NCBI GenBank assembly: GCA_023953845.1
Contig: JAMLJC010000001.1
Coordinates: 62,001 to 126,000, forward strand
Length of the DNA stretch: 64,000 nucleotides
DNA from: Rhizobiaceae bacterium
Lineage (GTDB): Bacteria; Pseudomonadota; Alphaproteobacteria; Rhizobiales; Rhizobiaceae
Direction: 5' to 3'
Shown here: in pieces, positions 51,602 to 60,321 of the stretch
Position numbering within the stretch: the first letter of the stretch is position 1
Layout of the letters: every line of letters starts with the position of its first letter
Notes under the pieces: generated by a model
The model's database searches: none
The model's input: the letters and a program-made list of their open reading frames with translations, nothing else
Told to the model about the DNA's origin: nothing
Program-made: the position numbers and the translations under genes

Positions 51602-52531
51602 TCAGGCGAAAGGCACCGCCGCCGTACCCTTCGGCAGCTTGGCCTCGTCGTCCGGCTCGACGTGGATGATGACGCGCACGGACGGAATCTCTGCTTTCAG
51701 CGCGTCCTCGATCCGGTCGCAGATGACGTGGCTTTCGCGCACGGTCATGTCCGAATCGACGATCAGGTGGAACTCGATGAAGGTGGCGCGGCCAGCGATG
51801 CGCGTCTTGAGGTCGTGCACCTCCAGCGCGCCCTTAGAGTTCACCGAGATGATCTCGCGGATGCGCATGTTCTCCTCGGTCGGCACGGCCTTGTCCATCA
51901 GGCCGCTCAGCGAGGAGGAGATGACCTGCCAGCCCTGATAAAGGACGTTGATGGCGACGAGGATCGCGAGCAGCGGATCGAGGATGGCGAAACCAGTAAC
52001 CACCGCCGCGATGAGACCGGCGATCACGCCGACGGATGTCACCACATCGGTCATGATGTGATGACCGTCGGCGACGAGCGCCGGGGACTTTTCGGCGCGG
52101 CCTACGCGTATCAGGATCATCGCCCAGATGACATTGACGAGGGACGCGAGCCCGTTGACCGCCATACCTTCCCACGGTTGCTCCATGGCGCGCGGCATCC
52201 GCAGCGCATCCCACGCTGCGGCGAAGATCATCAGCGCCGCAACGGCGATCAGCACCCCCTCCAGAACAGCGGAGAAATATTCCGCCTTGTGGTGGCCGTG
52301 CTGATGATCGTCGTCGGCCGGCATGTAGCTGACGCGGATCGCCCAGAACGCCGCGCCCGAGGCGATGACGTTGACGATCGACTCCAGCGCGTCGGAATAA
52401 AGTGCGACCGAGCCCGTCATCCACCAGGCGCCGGTCTTGAGCCCGAGCACCGAGAAGGCGACGACGATCGACCATGCGGCGAGTGTCGCGACCTTCGGCT
52501 TCGGACGTCCGGGAGTTGCGACTGCGTTCAA
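51602..52531 (-). CDS. Cation diffusion facilitator transporter
   Basis: 309 residues, six transmembrane helices. Metal sites: SVALYSDALESIVN in helix 2 (SxxxD) and ADGHHIMTDVVTS in helix 5 (HxxxD); the DDDHQHGHHKAEY loop is His-rich. The cytoplasmic C-terminal domain shows LKTRIAGRATFIEFHLIVD. Exports Zn2+, Fe2+ or Mn2+; the metal cannot be told. It starts 13 bases after trpE(G), so may be transcribed with it. Confidence 0.93.
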   Translation of the reverse strand: MNAVATPGRPKPKVATLAAWSIVVAFSVLGLKTGAWWMTGSVALYSDALESIVNVIASGAAFWAIRVSYMPADDDHQHGHHKAEYFSAVLEGVLIAVAALMIFAAAWDALRMPRAMEQPWEGMAVNGLASLVNVIWAMILIRVGRAEKSPALVADGHHIMTDVVTSVGVIAGLIAAVVTGFAILDPLLAILVAINVLYQGWQVISSSLSGLMDKAVPTEENMRIREIISVNSKGALEVHDLKTRIAGRATFIEFHLIVDSDMTVRESHVICDRIEDALKAEIPSVRVIIHVEPDDEAKLPKGTAAVPFA

Positions 52532-52544
52532 AGCGTTCCGGCGA

Positions 52545-54734
52545 TCACGCCGCCTTTTCCCTGGCCTTGCGCGGCAGATGCGCGACGATGTTCTCTATCA
52601 TCCGCATTCCGGCGTTCTGACCGAGCGTCATGATCGATTCGGGGTGGAATTGCACTGCGGCGATCGGCTCCTTGCGATGCTCGAACGCCATGATGATGCC
52701 GTCCTCCGTCTCCGCCGTGACGAGAAAATCGTCCGGCAACCGCACCGGATCGGCGAAGATGGAGTGATAGCGCCCGACCGTTACCTCTTTCGGCAGGCCG
52801 GAGAAGATGACGCCCGGCTTCGACACGCGGATGCGCGACGGCTTCCCGTGCATCGGGATGTGGAGATGGCGCAGCTCGCCGCCATAGGCTTCCGCCAGTG
52901 CCTGCAGGCCGAGGCAGACGCCGAAGATCGGCAACTCGCGCTGGCGCGAGCGCCTGATGGTGGAGGCGCAGTCGAAATCCTTCGGCGACCCCGGTCCGGG
53001 CGACAGCACGACGAGGTCCGGCCGAAAGGCGTCGAAAACCTCGTCCGGCACCGGTGTCCGCACAGTGGAGACCTCGGCGCCGGTCTGCCGGAAATAGTTC
53101 GCCAGCGTGTGCACGAAGGAATCCTCGTGATCCACCAGCAGGATCTTGACCCCCTCGCCCACCTTCGCCGTCGCGCGCTCGGCAGCCCCGGAATTCGCTG
53201 ACTTGGCGTCACGGATGGCGGAGATCATGGCGGATGCCTTCAGCTCGGTTTCGGCTTCTTCTTCTGCCGGATCGGAATCGTAGAGCAATGTGGCGCCGGC
53301 GCGCACTTCGGCAATGCCGTCCTTGATGCGGATGGTCCTGAGCGTGAGGCCTGTGTTCATGTCGCCATTGAAATGCACCATTCCGATCGCCCCGCCATAC
53401 CAGGCGCGCGGGCTCTTCTCATTGTTCTCGATAAAGCGCATTGCCCACAGTTTCGGCGCACCGGTGACGGTGACGGCCCATGCGTGGGAAAGAAACGCGT
53501 CGAAGGCGTCCATCCCCTCGCGCAGGCGGCCCTCGATATGATCGACCGTATGGATGAGGCGCGAATACATCTCGATCTGGCGGCGACCGATCACCCGCAC
53601 CGAGCCCGGCTCGCAGACCCGGCTCTTGTCGTTGCGGTCGACGTCGGAACACATGGTCAGCTCCGACTCGTCCTTCTTGGAATTCAGCAGCTTGAGGATC
53701 TGCTCCGAATCCGAAATGGCATCGTCGCCGCGCTTGATCGTGCCGGAGATCGGGCAGGTCTCGACGCGCCGGCCCGATACGCGCACGAACATCTCGGGCG
53801 ACGCGCCGATCAGATACTCGCCTTCGCCGAGATTGATGAAGAAGGAATAGGGTGACGGATTGATCGCCTTGAGGCGGCGCGAGATCTCGGAGGGCTGCGT
53901 CTCGCAGCGCTCGTAGAACATCTGCCCCGGAACGACCTCGAACAGATCGCCGCGCCTGAAACTCTCCTTCGCCTTTTCCACGAGACGCGCATATTCGCCT
54001 GGCTCGTGGTCGCCGCGCGGCGGGATGCGGTCGGCCGTCCGGAACGGCTCCGACACCTGCTCGCGCGGCAGGCCTTCCGTGGAGAAGCCGTCGCCAGAAT
54101 AGTCGTAGCGATCGACCCACGCCTTGGCCGAATAATGATCGACCATCAGGATCTCGTCGGGCAGGAACAGCACGAGGTCGCGCTGGCTTTCCTTGCGCTC
54201 CAGTTTCAGCTCGACCGGATCGAACTGGAAAGCCAGATCGTAGCCGAACGCGCCGAACAGACCGAGATCGGCGTCCTGCTCGGTCCTGAACAGAGCCACG
54301 ATCGCCCGCAAGACGGTGAAGACGGATGGAACGCGGCTACGCTCTTCCTCGGTAAAGACGCGGCCCGGCGCCGCTATGTCGAGCGTGACGAGACGCTGTG
54401 CGCGGCTCCCGATCGTGACGTCCTTCAGCGGCTCGATGGCCTTGAGCAACACCGGGAGGAGCGCCTCGCCCCGCCGGTTCAGCGCCTCGATCCGCATCGC
54501 GCGGCCGCACGCCGAAATGGCGACGGGCGGGTCGATGATCGCCGTATCCCAGCGTGTGTAGCGGCCCGGATATTCGTAATTGGAGGAAAAGACCGCGCCG
54601 CGGCGGCTGTTCAGCCCGTCGATATAGCTTTCGATAGCGCCCTGATAGGGCGTGCCGTGGCGCTTGCGGGTGACCGCGACACCTCCGGCGGTCACGTATC
54701 GTTCGGCACCGTCTTCGAGCACTTCCACCGTCAT
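52545..54734 (-). CDS. trpE(G): Fused anthranilate synthase TrpE(G)
   Basis: 729 residues from ATG at 54734 (MTVEVLEDGA); a TTG at 54776 lies inside the terminator-proximal leader and is unlikely. TrpE part to about 520: catalytic GEYLIGASPEMFVRVSGRR, CPISGTIKRG, CSDVDRNDKSRVCEPGSV. TrpG part from about 530: VDHEDSFVHTLANYF, LSPGPGSP, GVCLGLQAL with the catalytic Cys, and HPESI. Converts chorismate and Gln to anthranilate. Preceded by a Trp leader and a terminator. Confidence 0.96.
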   Translation of the reverse strand: MTVEVLEDGAERYVTAGGVAVTRKRHGTPYQGAIESYIDGLNSRRGAVFSSNYEYPGRYTRWDTAIIDPPVAISACGRAMRIEALNRRGEALLPVLLKAIEPLKDVTIGSRAQRLVTLDIAAPGRVFTEEERSRVPSVFTVLRAIVALFRTEQDADLGLFGAFGYDLAFQFDPVELKLERKESQRDLVLFLPDEILMVDHYSAKAWVDRYDYSGDGFSTEGLPREQVSEPFRTADRIPPRGDHEPGEYARLVEKAKESFRRGDLFEVVPGQMFYERCETQPSEISRRLKAINPSPYSFFINLGEGEYLIGASPEMFVRVSGRRVETCPISGTIKRGDDAISDSEQILKLLNSKKDESELTMCSDVDRNDKSRVCEPGSVRVIGRRQIEMYSRLIHTVDHIEGRLREGMDAFDAFLSHAWAVTVTGAPKLWAMRFIENNEKSPRAWYGGAIGMVHFNGDMNTGLTLRTIRIKDGIAEVRAGATLLYDSDPAEEEAETELKASAMISAIRDAKSANSGAAERATAKVGEGVKILLVDHEDSFVHTLANYFRQTGAEVSTVRTPVPDEVFDAFRPDLVVLSPGPGSPKDFDCASTIRRSRQRELPIFGVCLGLQALAEAYGGELRHLHIPMHGKPSRIRVSKPGVIFSGLPKEVTVGRYHSIFADPVRLPDDFLVTAETEDGIIMAFEHRKEPIAAVQFHPESIMTLGQNAGMRMIENIVAHLPRKAREKAA

Positions 54735-54780
54735 CCGACACTCCATTCCTTTTCCAGTCGGGTCCGGAAGGCTCAAGAAA

Positions 54781-54811
54781 ACAAAAAGGCCGCCCGGATC
54801 ATCCTGCGGCC
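54781..54811 (-). terminator. trp attenuator terminator
   Basis: GGCCGC (54811-54806, minus strand) pairs with GCGGCC (54793-54788), followed by TTTTTG. It lies 39 bases after the leader stop and 47 bases before trpE(G). It would release a short leader RNA when Trp is ample. Confidence 0.85.
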
Positions 54812-54849
54812 ATCTGAACTTTTCGCGCGCACGCGCTCGCCCGGCCGCC

Positions 54850-54894
54850 TCAGCTGCCGCGCCACCACTTCGCTTGGGTCGAGATCATGTGCAT
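54850..54894 (-). CDS. trpL: Trp leader peptide
   Basis: 14 residues: MHMISTQAKWWRGS, with tandem Trp codons near the end. Same length as the 14-residue peTrpL of Sinorhizobium meliloti, which ends with three Trp. The terminator at 54781 follows. When Trp is short, stalling at WW should prevent the terminator and allow trpE(G) transcription. In S. meliloti both the peptide and the released RNA (rnTrpL) act on other targets. Confidence 0.85.
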   Translation of the reverse strand: MHMISTQAKWWRGS

Positions 54895-54935
54895 ATCGGT
54901 TTCATACCGTCCGCCGCGCGGTCCGGCAAGCGGAT

Positions 54936-55658
54936 TCATTCGGATTGGAGCCGGCCCCGCTCCCTGTCGCGGCGGCGACGCAGAACCGACACCGCCAGCC
55001 ACGACAACGCCGCCCAGGCGGCGCCGAGCGCCCAGCCGGCGATCACGTCGCTCGGCCAATGGACCCCGAGAAAAATGCGAGTCAATCCCACCGCCAGGGC
55101 GATCGCCACGGCAACCGCAAAGACATAGATGCGTACGCTGGTCTTCTCCGTCAGGCGCGCAATGACCGAAGCGAGCGTCAGATAGACGAGAGTCGTCATC
55201 ATCGCGTGCCCGCTGGGAAAGCTCGCCGTGTGGACAAGATCGAGCTGCGGCACCAGATCGGGCCGCGGCCGGTCGTAGAAGCTCTTCAGGAGCTGGCTCG
55301 TGATCCAACCGGTCGTCACGGACAGGAGCACGAACAGCGCCGGTCCCCTGAGCCCGTTGATAAGCAGCAGCCCGATCACCGCCGCCACCAGCACGACGAT
55401 CAACGTATATCCGCCAAGCGCCGTGATCTCGACGACGCTTTCGGCGAGCCATGGCGGGCCGACCGTCCGCGAAAGGTCGGCCGGGTCGCGAAAAGCCAGG
55501 AGAATGGAGGAATCGAACTGCACGAGTTCTTCCTCGCCAACCTCGTGGCCGATGTAGACGAACGCCAGGACGCCGAGCGCGGCGGCCGCCACGATCAGCG
55601 CCGGCAACCACGAAGCGCCTGAATTCCTGAGACCGGAGACGAGATCTGTGATGCTCAT
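54936..55658 (-). CDS. PAP2-family membrane phosphatase
   Basis: 240 residues from ATG at 55658, about six membrane helices. PAP2 motifs: KSFYDRPRPD (KxxxxxxRP), FPSGHAMM (PSGH) and GLTRIFLGVHWPSDVIAGW (SRxxxxxHxxxD). Acts on lipid phosphates or polyprenyl diphosphates at the periplasmic face. Downstream of choV. Confidence 0.93.
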   Translation of the reverse strand: MSITDLVSGLRNSGASWLPALIVAAAALGVLAFVYIGHEVGEEELVQFDSSILLAFRDPADLSRTVGPPWLAESVVEITALGGYTLIVVLVAAVIGLLLINGLRGPALFVLLSVTTGWITSQLLKSFYDRPRPDLVPQLDLVHTASFPSGHAMMTTLVYLTLASVIARLTEKTSVRIYVFAVAVAIALAVGLTRIFLGVHWPSDVIAGWALGAAWAALSWLAVSVLRRRRDRERGRLQSE

Positions 55659-55702
55659 GGCGAAGAGATGTGGAGCGCGGCGGACCGTATGACCAGTGCG
55701 GC

Positions 55703-56884
55703 TTATCTCCGCAGCACCGCGCTCAGCACGTCGCGCACGCCGATGGCGCCGACGAAACGCGACGCCTCGTCGAACAGGGCGACGGGCGCGGTCTGCGAAC
55801 GGTGCATGGCCAGCATCACCGTCTTGAGCGGCGTGCCGGGAGTCGCCCAGAACACCTGCGCCGTCTCCTCCGGCTGACGCTCCACATCCGCGCAGGAGAC
55901 CCATACGGCGGGCCTGCCGTCGCGTTCGGCGGCCGCCACCAGCCCGTCGTCATCGACCTTGAACTTCGTCGTCCTGCGCCGGTCGAGCCAGATCCAGCCG
56001 TCCGGAGCGGTTTCCAGCTCATGCTTGCTTCGCATGACATTCCAGGCGGTTAGCACGGAAAGCGGATTCACATTGGCAATGAAGTCGCGCACATAATCGT
56101 TGGCGGGCTTCAGCACGATGTCCTCCGGCGCGCCGCTCTGCACGATGCGCCCGCCTTCCATGATCGTGATGGTGGAGCCGATCTTCAACGCCTCCTCCAG
56201 ATCGTGGCTGACGAAGATGATGGTCTTCTTCAGCGTCTTCTGAAGCTGGAGGAGCTCGTCCTGCAACTTGGTGCGGATCAGCGGATCGAGCGCCGAGAAA
56301 GGCTCGTCCATCAGCAGGATTGGCGCCTCGGTGGCGAAGGCGCGGGCAAGGCCGACCCGCTGCTGCATGCCGCCGGAAAGTTCATGGGCGAACTTGCGCG
56401 CCCACTGGTCGAGGCCGACCAGCTTCAGCTGCTTCTGCACGCGCGCCTTGCGTTCGGCCTCCGGCACGCCGGAAAGCTCCAGCCCGAAGCCGACATTCTC
56501 CTCGACCGTGCGCCAGGGCAGCAGGCCGAACTGCTGGAAGACCATGGCGACACGGGTCTGCCGTATGCGGCGCAGCGTGGCCGCATCGCAATTGGCGACG
56601 TCGACGGTCCTGTCGCCGTCGTGTACGGACACGTTTCCGCGCGCGGGCACGTTGAGCCGGTTGACGGCGCGCAGCAGCGTGGACTTGCCCGAGCCGGAAA
56701 GGCCCATCAGCACCGAAATCTCGCCCTCGTTGACGGTGAGGTTCGCCCCCGCGCAACCGAGCACGGCGCCGGTCTTTTCGAGGATTTCGGCACGCGTCGC
56801 GCCCCGATCGATCATCGCCAGCGCTTCCGCCCGCGCTTCGCCGAAGACGATGTCGACGTTTCTGAATTCGACGGCGGCGTTCAT
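55703..56884 (-). CDS. choV: Choline/betaine ABC transporter ATP-binding protein
   Basis: 393 residues. Walker A MGLSGSGKSTLLR, Q-loop QQFGLLPWRTV, signature LSGGMQQRVGLARA, Walker B ILLMDEPFSALDPL, H-loop VSHDLEEAL. C-terminal CBS-like region (about 290-390). The 4-base overlap with choW and the family match to ProV/ChoV set the role: energising choline uptake. Confidence 0.93.
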   Translation of the reverse strand: MNAAVEFRNVDIVFGEARAEALAMIDRGATRAEILEKTGAVLGCAGANLTVNEGEISVLMGLSGSGKSTLLRAVNRLNVPARGNVSVHDGDRTVDVANCDAATLRRIRQTRVAMVFQQFGLLPWRTVEENVGFGLELSGVPEAERKARVQKQLKLVGLDQWARKFAHELSGGMQQRVGLARAFATEAPILLMDEPFSALDPLIRTKLQDELLQLQKTLKKTIIFVSHDLEEALKIGSTITIMEGGRIVQSGAPEDIVLKPANDYVRDFIANVNPLSVLTAWNVMRSKHELETAPDGWIWLDRRRTTKFKVDDDGLVAAAERDGRPAVWVSCADVERQPEETAQVFWATPGTPLKTVMLAMHRSQTAPVALFDEASRFVGAIGVRDVLSAVLRR

Positions 56885-57735
56885 CGCGAGCCTCCCGTAC
56901 GCACGCGGCTCATACGGTCGAGGATGATGGCGAGCACGACGATGGCGAGCCCCGCCTCAAGGCCGAGCGGGATGTTGACGGAGTTGAGCGCCCGCACCAC
57001 CGGCTTGCCCAGACCGTTCGCGCCGATCAGCGCGGCGATCACCACCATCGACAGGCACAGCATGATGCACTGGGTGAGACCCGCCATGATCGTGGGCAGC
57101 GCGGCCGGCAGTTCGACCTTCCAGAGAAGCTGCCGCTTCGTCGCTCCGAAGGCCTCGCCTGCCTCCAGCATAGGCTTCGGCACCGAGGTGATGCCGAGAT
57201 AGGTCAACCGGATCGGCGCAGGCGCGGCGAAGATGACGGTAACGATCAGGCCGGGCGCGATGCCCAGTCCGAAAAGGATAAGCACTGGAATGAGATAGAC
57301 GAAGGTCGGCATCGTCTGCATCAGGTCGAGGATCGGTTGCAGGATGCGGTAGCCGCGCTCGTTATGCGCCGCCCATATGCCGATGGGAACGCCGATCGCC
57401 ATCGAAGCGGTGGCCGCCGCGACCACGAGCACCAGCGTTTCAACCGTCTCCTTCCAGAGCCCTTGGTTGATGATGAAAAGCAGGCCGATCGCGATGCCGA
57501 TCGCAAGCTTCACAGAGCGTTGCAGATACCACGCAAGCAAGGCGATCAAGGCGACCAGGACGAAGGGCGGGAACCACAGCAGGGCGTCCACGAGGCCATC
57601 GAGAACCACCGTCAGGCCGTTCGCGATGGAATCGAAGAACCACTCGAAATTCGTGGTCAGGAAGTCGAAGAAGGCCTTGCCCCATCGTCCGACCGGTATC
57701 TTCGCACTGGCTATCAGACTGGAAACCGGGTCCAT
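56881..57735 (-). CDS. choW: Choline/betaine ABC transporter permease
   Basis: 284 residues from ATG at 57735 (MDPVSSLIAS). About seven hydrophobic segments; the coupling motif EAGEAFGATKRQLLWKVELP is near 195-215. It overlaps choV by 4 bases. A terminator-like hairpin lies upstream, after choX. Confidence 0.93.
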   Translation of the reverse strand: MDPVSSLIASAKIPVGRWGKAFFDFLTTNFEWFFDSIANGLTVVLDGLVDALLWFPPFVLVALIALLAWYLQRSVKLAIGIAIGLLFIINQGLWKETVETLVLVVAAATASMAIGVPIGIWAAHNERGYRILQPILDLMQTMPTFVYLIPVLILFGLGIAPGLIVTVIFAAPAPIRLTYLGITSVPKPMLEAGEAFGATKRQLLWKVELPAALPTIMAGLTQCIMLCLSMVVIAALIGANGLGKPVVRALNSVNIPLGLEAGLAIVVLAIILDRMSRVRTGGSR

Positions 57736-57768
57736 CGCGCTCCCTCCTTCGACATCCCACCCCCGCAC

Positions 57769-57803
57769 TCAAGAAAAAGGCGGCCGGGCATGCGGCCGCC
57801 TTT
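57769..57803 (-). terminator. Hairpin between choX and choW
   Basis: AAAGGCGGCCG pairs with CGGCCGCCTTT over an 8-base or shorter loop and is followed by T-rich sequence on the minus strand. It would end most choX transcripts and pass a fraction to choWV. Confidence 0.8.
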
Positions 57804-57827
57804 CCCGATCTCGTCACCCGGCGAGAT

Positions 57828-58775
57828 TCATCCGCCGATGGCCGCTTTCACGGCGGCGGCCGCGTCGCCGCCGTCGAAGGTGGTGACGCCGTTCAGCCAT
57901 GGCGTCACCGCATCCGGATTCTTCTTCAGCCACGCAGTCGCGGCAGCCTTGGGCTCGGCGCCGTCGTTCAGTATCGAGCCCATGATCTCGTTTTCCATGT
58001 CGAGCGAAAAGACGAGGTTTGTCAGGAACTTGCCGACGTTCGGGCATTCCGTGGTGTAACCGGCACGCACGTTGGTATGTACGGTCGCGCCGCCGAAATC
58101 AGGACCGAACACCTCGTCACCGCCGGAAAGGTACTCCATCTCGACCGCAGCGTTCATCGGATGCGGCTCCCAGCCGAGGAACACGACGTCCTTCTTGGAG
58201 GGCACAGCCTTCTGAACGGCGGCCAGCATGCCGGCTTCCGAGCTTTCGACCAGTTCGAAGCCGCCGAGATCGAACTTGTTGGCGCTGATCATGTCGAGGA
58301 TCAGACGGTTGCCGTCATTGCCGGCCTCGATCCCGTAGATCTTGCCGTCGAGCTTGTCCTTGAACTTGGCGATGTCCCCAAAACTCTTGAGACCGGCCTC
58401 GTAGGTGTATTTCGGCACGGCGAGCGTGTACTTCGCGCCGGTCAGGTTGGTGACGATGTCCTCGACCGTCTTGTTTTCGAGATAGGGCTTGATGTCGGCT
58501 TCCATGGTCGGCATCCAGTTGCCGAGAAAGACGTCGATGTCCTTGTTGGACAGCGACGTATAGGTCACCGGGACCGAAAGCACCTGCACGTCGGGCTGAT
58601 AGCCCAGCGCTTCGAGGATGACCGAGGCGGTCGCGGTCGTCGCCGTGATGTCCGTCCAGCCGACATCGGCGAAACGCACCGGCTTGCAGCTCTCCGGCTC
58701 CGCCGCGTAGGCGGCTCCGGTGGAAAGCACAGCCGCCAGGCCGAGACCGGCGGCCAGTCTGTTAACGCGCAACAT
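57828..58775 (-). CDS. choX: Choline-binding periplasmic protein
   Basis: 315 residues from ATG at 58775; a start at 58790 is possible. Signal peptide to about AYA-AEP. The ligand-cage residues of ChoX are in place: Trp and Asp in VGWTDI, Trp in LGNWMPT, Tyr in PKYTYEAG and Trp in LGWEPHPMN. First gene of choXWV. Confidence 0.93.
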   Translation of the reverse strand: MLRVNRLAAGLGLAAVLSTGAAYAAEPESCKPVRFADVGWTDITATTATASVILEALGYQPDVQVLSVPVTYTSLSNKDIDVFLGNWMPTMEADIKPYLENKTVEDIVTNLTGAKYTLAVPKYTYEAGLKSFGDIAKFKDKLDGKIYGIEAGNDGNRLILDMISANKFDLGGFELVESSEAGMLAAVQKAVPSKKDVVFLGWEPHPMNAAVEMEYLSGGDEVFGPDFGGATVHTNVRAGYTTECPNVGKFLTNLVFSLDMENEIMGSILNDGAEPKAAATAWLKKNPDAVTPWLNGVTTFDGGDAAAAVKAAIGG

Positions 58776-59113
58776 GAAGTAGTCTCCCATTGTGATTCTG
58801 ATTGCGGCGAAACGCCATCGGAAGGCGATGCCGGGGTGGTTGCAGCCAGACTTCATTCTGGCCCGCTTTCATGCATTCCGGCAAGGGCTATGCGTCAGTT
58901 CGTTTTCTCGTTGCGACATCGCCGCCCTTCGGAACGCATCTCCATGGCGCCCTGGAGGCTTTCGCGCGTGATCTCCGAAGTACGGGGCGACGCCATTGCC
59001 GCTCCCCGCGTGAAACGCACCCGTTGCAAAACGCTGGGCCGCGCGACTTTCAATCGCCATACGAGACTCCTATATTCGCGCCCACATCAGGCGGAACACC
59101 GGGAGAAAATTGG
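58776..59113 (+). promoter_or_regulatory. Intergenic gap with candidate promoter of the AAA cassette
   Basis: About 340 bases. TTTCAA (59048-59053), 17-base spacer, TATATT (59071-59076) may drive the cassette, giving a leader of about 30 bases. No clear choX promoter, no hairpin and no small gene seen in the rest. Confidence 0.35.
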
Positions 59114-60202
59114 ATGGCCAGCTTGCAGGATTTCGATCAGGAGATCGCCAAGACCAAACAGGTTGTCGAAGAAATGCGGTCCAAGATCGAGCAGTCCGGC
59201 ACCATGCTGGATACGCTGGCCAAGGCCGACCAGAAGATCGGCGACGCCAATTTCGACATCGAGAATGCCCGCATCGAGGATGTCATCAAGCAGCAGAAGG
59301 TGATGGAAGGCAACATCGCCGAGCTGATCATCGGCCTAGAGGACGCCACCAACGCCTTCGGTTCCGAATTCGAGAGCATGAAGAGCTTCACCGGCTGGGA
59401 AACCTTCATCGGCATCTTTTCCGACGAATCCAAGCAGCGCATGCGCACCGACCGCGTCCGCAACATGTCGCTGGCCAGCAATCTGCAGGAACTTCTCAGC
59501 AAATCCGACACCATCGTCGGTATCCTGAAAGCGCAGAAGCAGGTGCTCGAAGCCCGCTACAAGACCTCCGAGGCGAGCCTCGGGCAGGTGATCGAGCGCC
59601 GCAAGACGACGATGGAAAACCTCACCGGCGTTCAGAAGCGCATCGAGGAGTTGAACCCGCTGCTGCTCGACATAGAGAACAAGATCGCCGCATCGACCAA
59701 CCAGTCCGAGCGCACGCAGCTCGAGGGCGAGCGCGCGAAACTCGCCACGGAGTACAACGAGAAGCAGGCCAAGGAACAGGAACTGCTGGCCGAGAGCCAG
59801 ACGCTCGAGCGCTACACCTCGATGTTCCAGACCTTCGTCGATTCCCTCAACAACCAGATCGCGGCGCAGAACACGCTCATCAACAAGCTGTCGATCGACA
59901 CCGAGCAGCGCATCGTCCTTTACAAGGCGCTGGAAGATTCGTTGAAGACGGCTGCCCAGCAGGACGTCGCTCACAAGATCAACACGCTCGGCTCCAAGGT
60001 CGACACCACCGCCGAGGAGACGATGGCGGGCATCGGCGCAGCCGCGCAGAAGCATATCGGCGACCTTCTGGAGATGCACGAGAAGAACATGGTGGCGACC
60101 GCCGACATCCAGCGCCGCAAGAAGCTGGCCGACGACGCCTTCGCCCGGCGTTTCGAGGAGGTGCTGCGCAAGCACAACGCTTCGGAATACGGCCGGTCCT
60201 GA
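59114..60202 (+). CDS. Coiled-coil protein of unknown function (cassette gene 1)
   Basis: 362 residues from ATG at 59114 after GGGAGAAAA. Almost wholly helical: MASLQDFDQEIAKTKQVVEE, then long heptad-rich stretches (about 130-260) with LLSKSDTIVGILKAQKQVLE and ERAKLATEYNEKQAKEQELL. No signal peptide or membrane segment. A short non-coiled insert (FTGWETFIGIF) near residue 95 is the most distinctive. The look recalls TelA-type tellurite/toxic anion proteins, but I cannot show homology. First of three genes in one direction. Confidence 0.75.
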   Translation: MASLQDFDQEIAKTKQVVEEMRSKIEQSGTMLDTLAKADQKIGDANFDIENARIEDVIKQQKVMEGNIAELIIGLEDATNAFGSEFESMKSFTGWETFIGIFSDESKQRMRTDRVRNMSLASNLQELLSKSDTIVGILKAQKQVLEARYKTSEASLGQVIERRKTTMENLTGVQKRIEELNPLLLDIENKIAASTNQSERTQLEGERAKLATEYNEKQAKEQELLAESQTLERYTSMFQTFVDSLNNQIAAQNTLINKLSIDTEQRIVLYKALEDSLKTAAQQDVAHKINTLGSKVDTTAEETMAGIGAAAQKHIGDLLEMHEKNMVATADIQRRKKLADDAFARRFEEVLRKHNASEYGRS

Positions 60203-60321
60203 GACGACGCGGCGTCCGGCAAAGCCGTCCGATGCGCTTTTCGAGGTCTCGCTTCGCCCATAGCCTTTCCGCTCGCCGGAAGGGCTTTCGGCTGGTTCTC
60301 CAACATCCGGGATGACGGACC

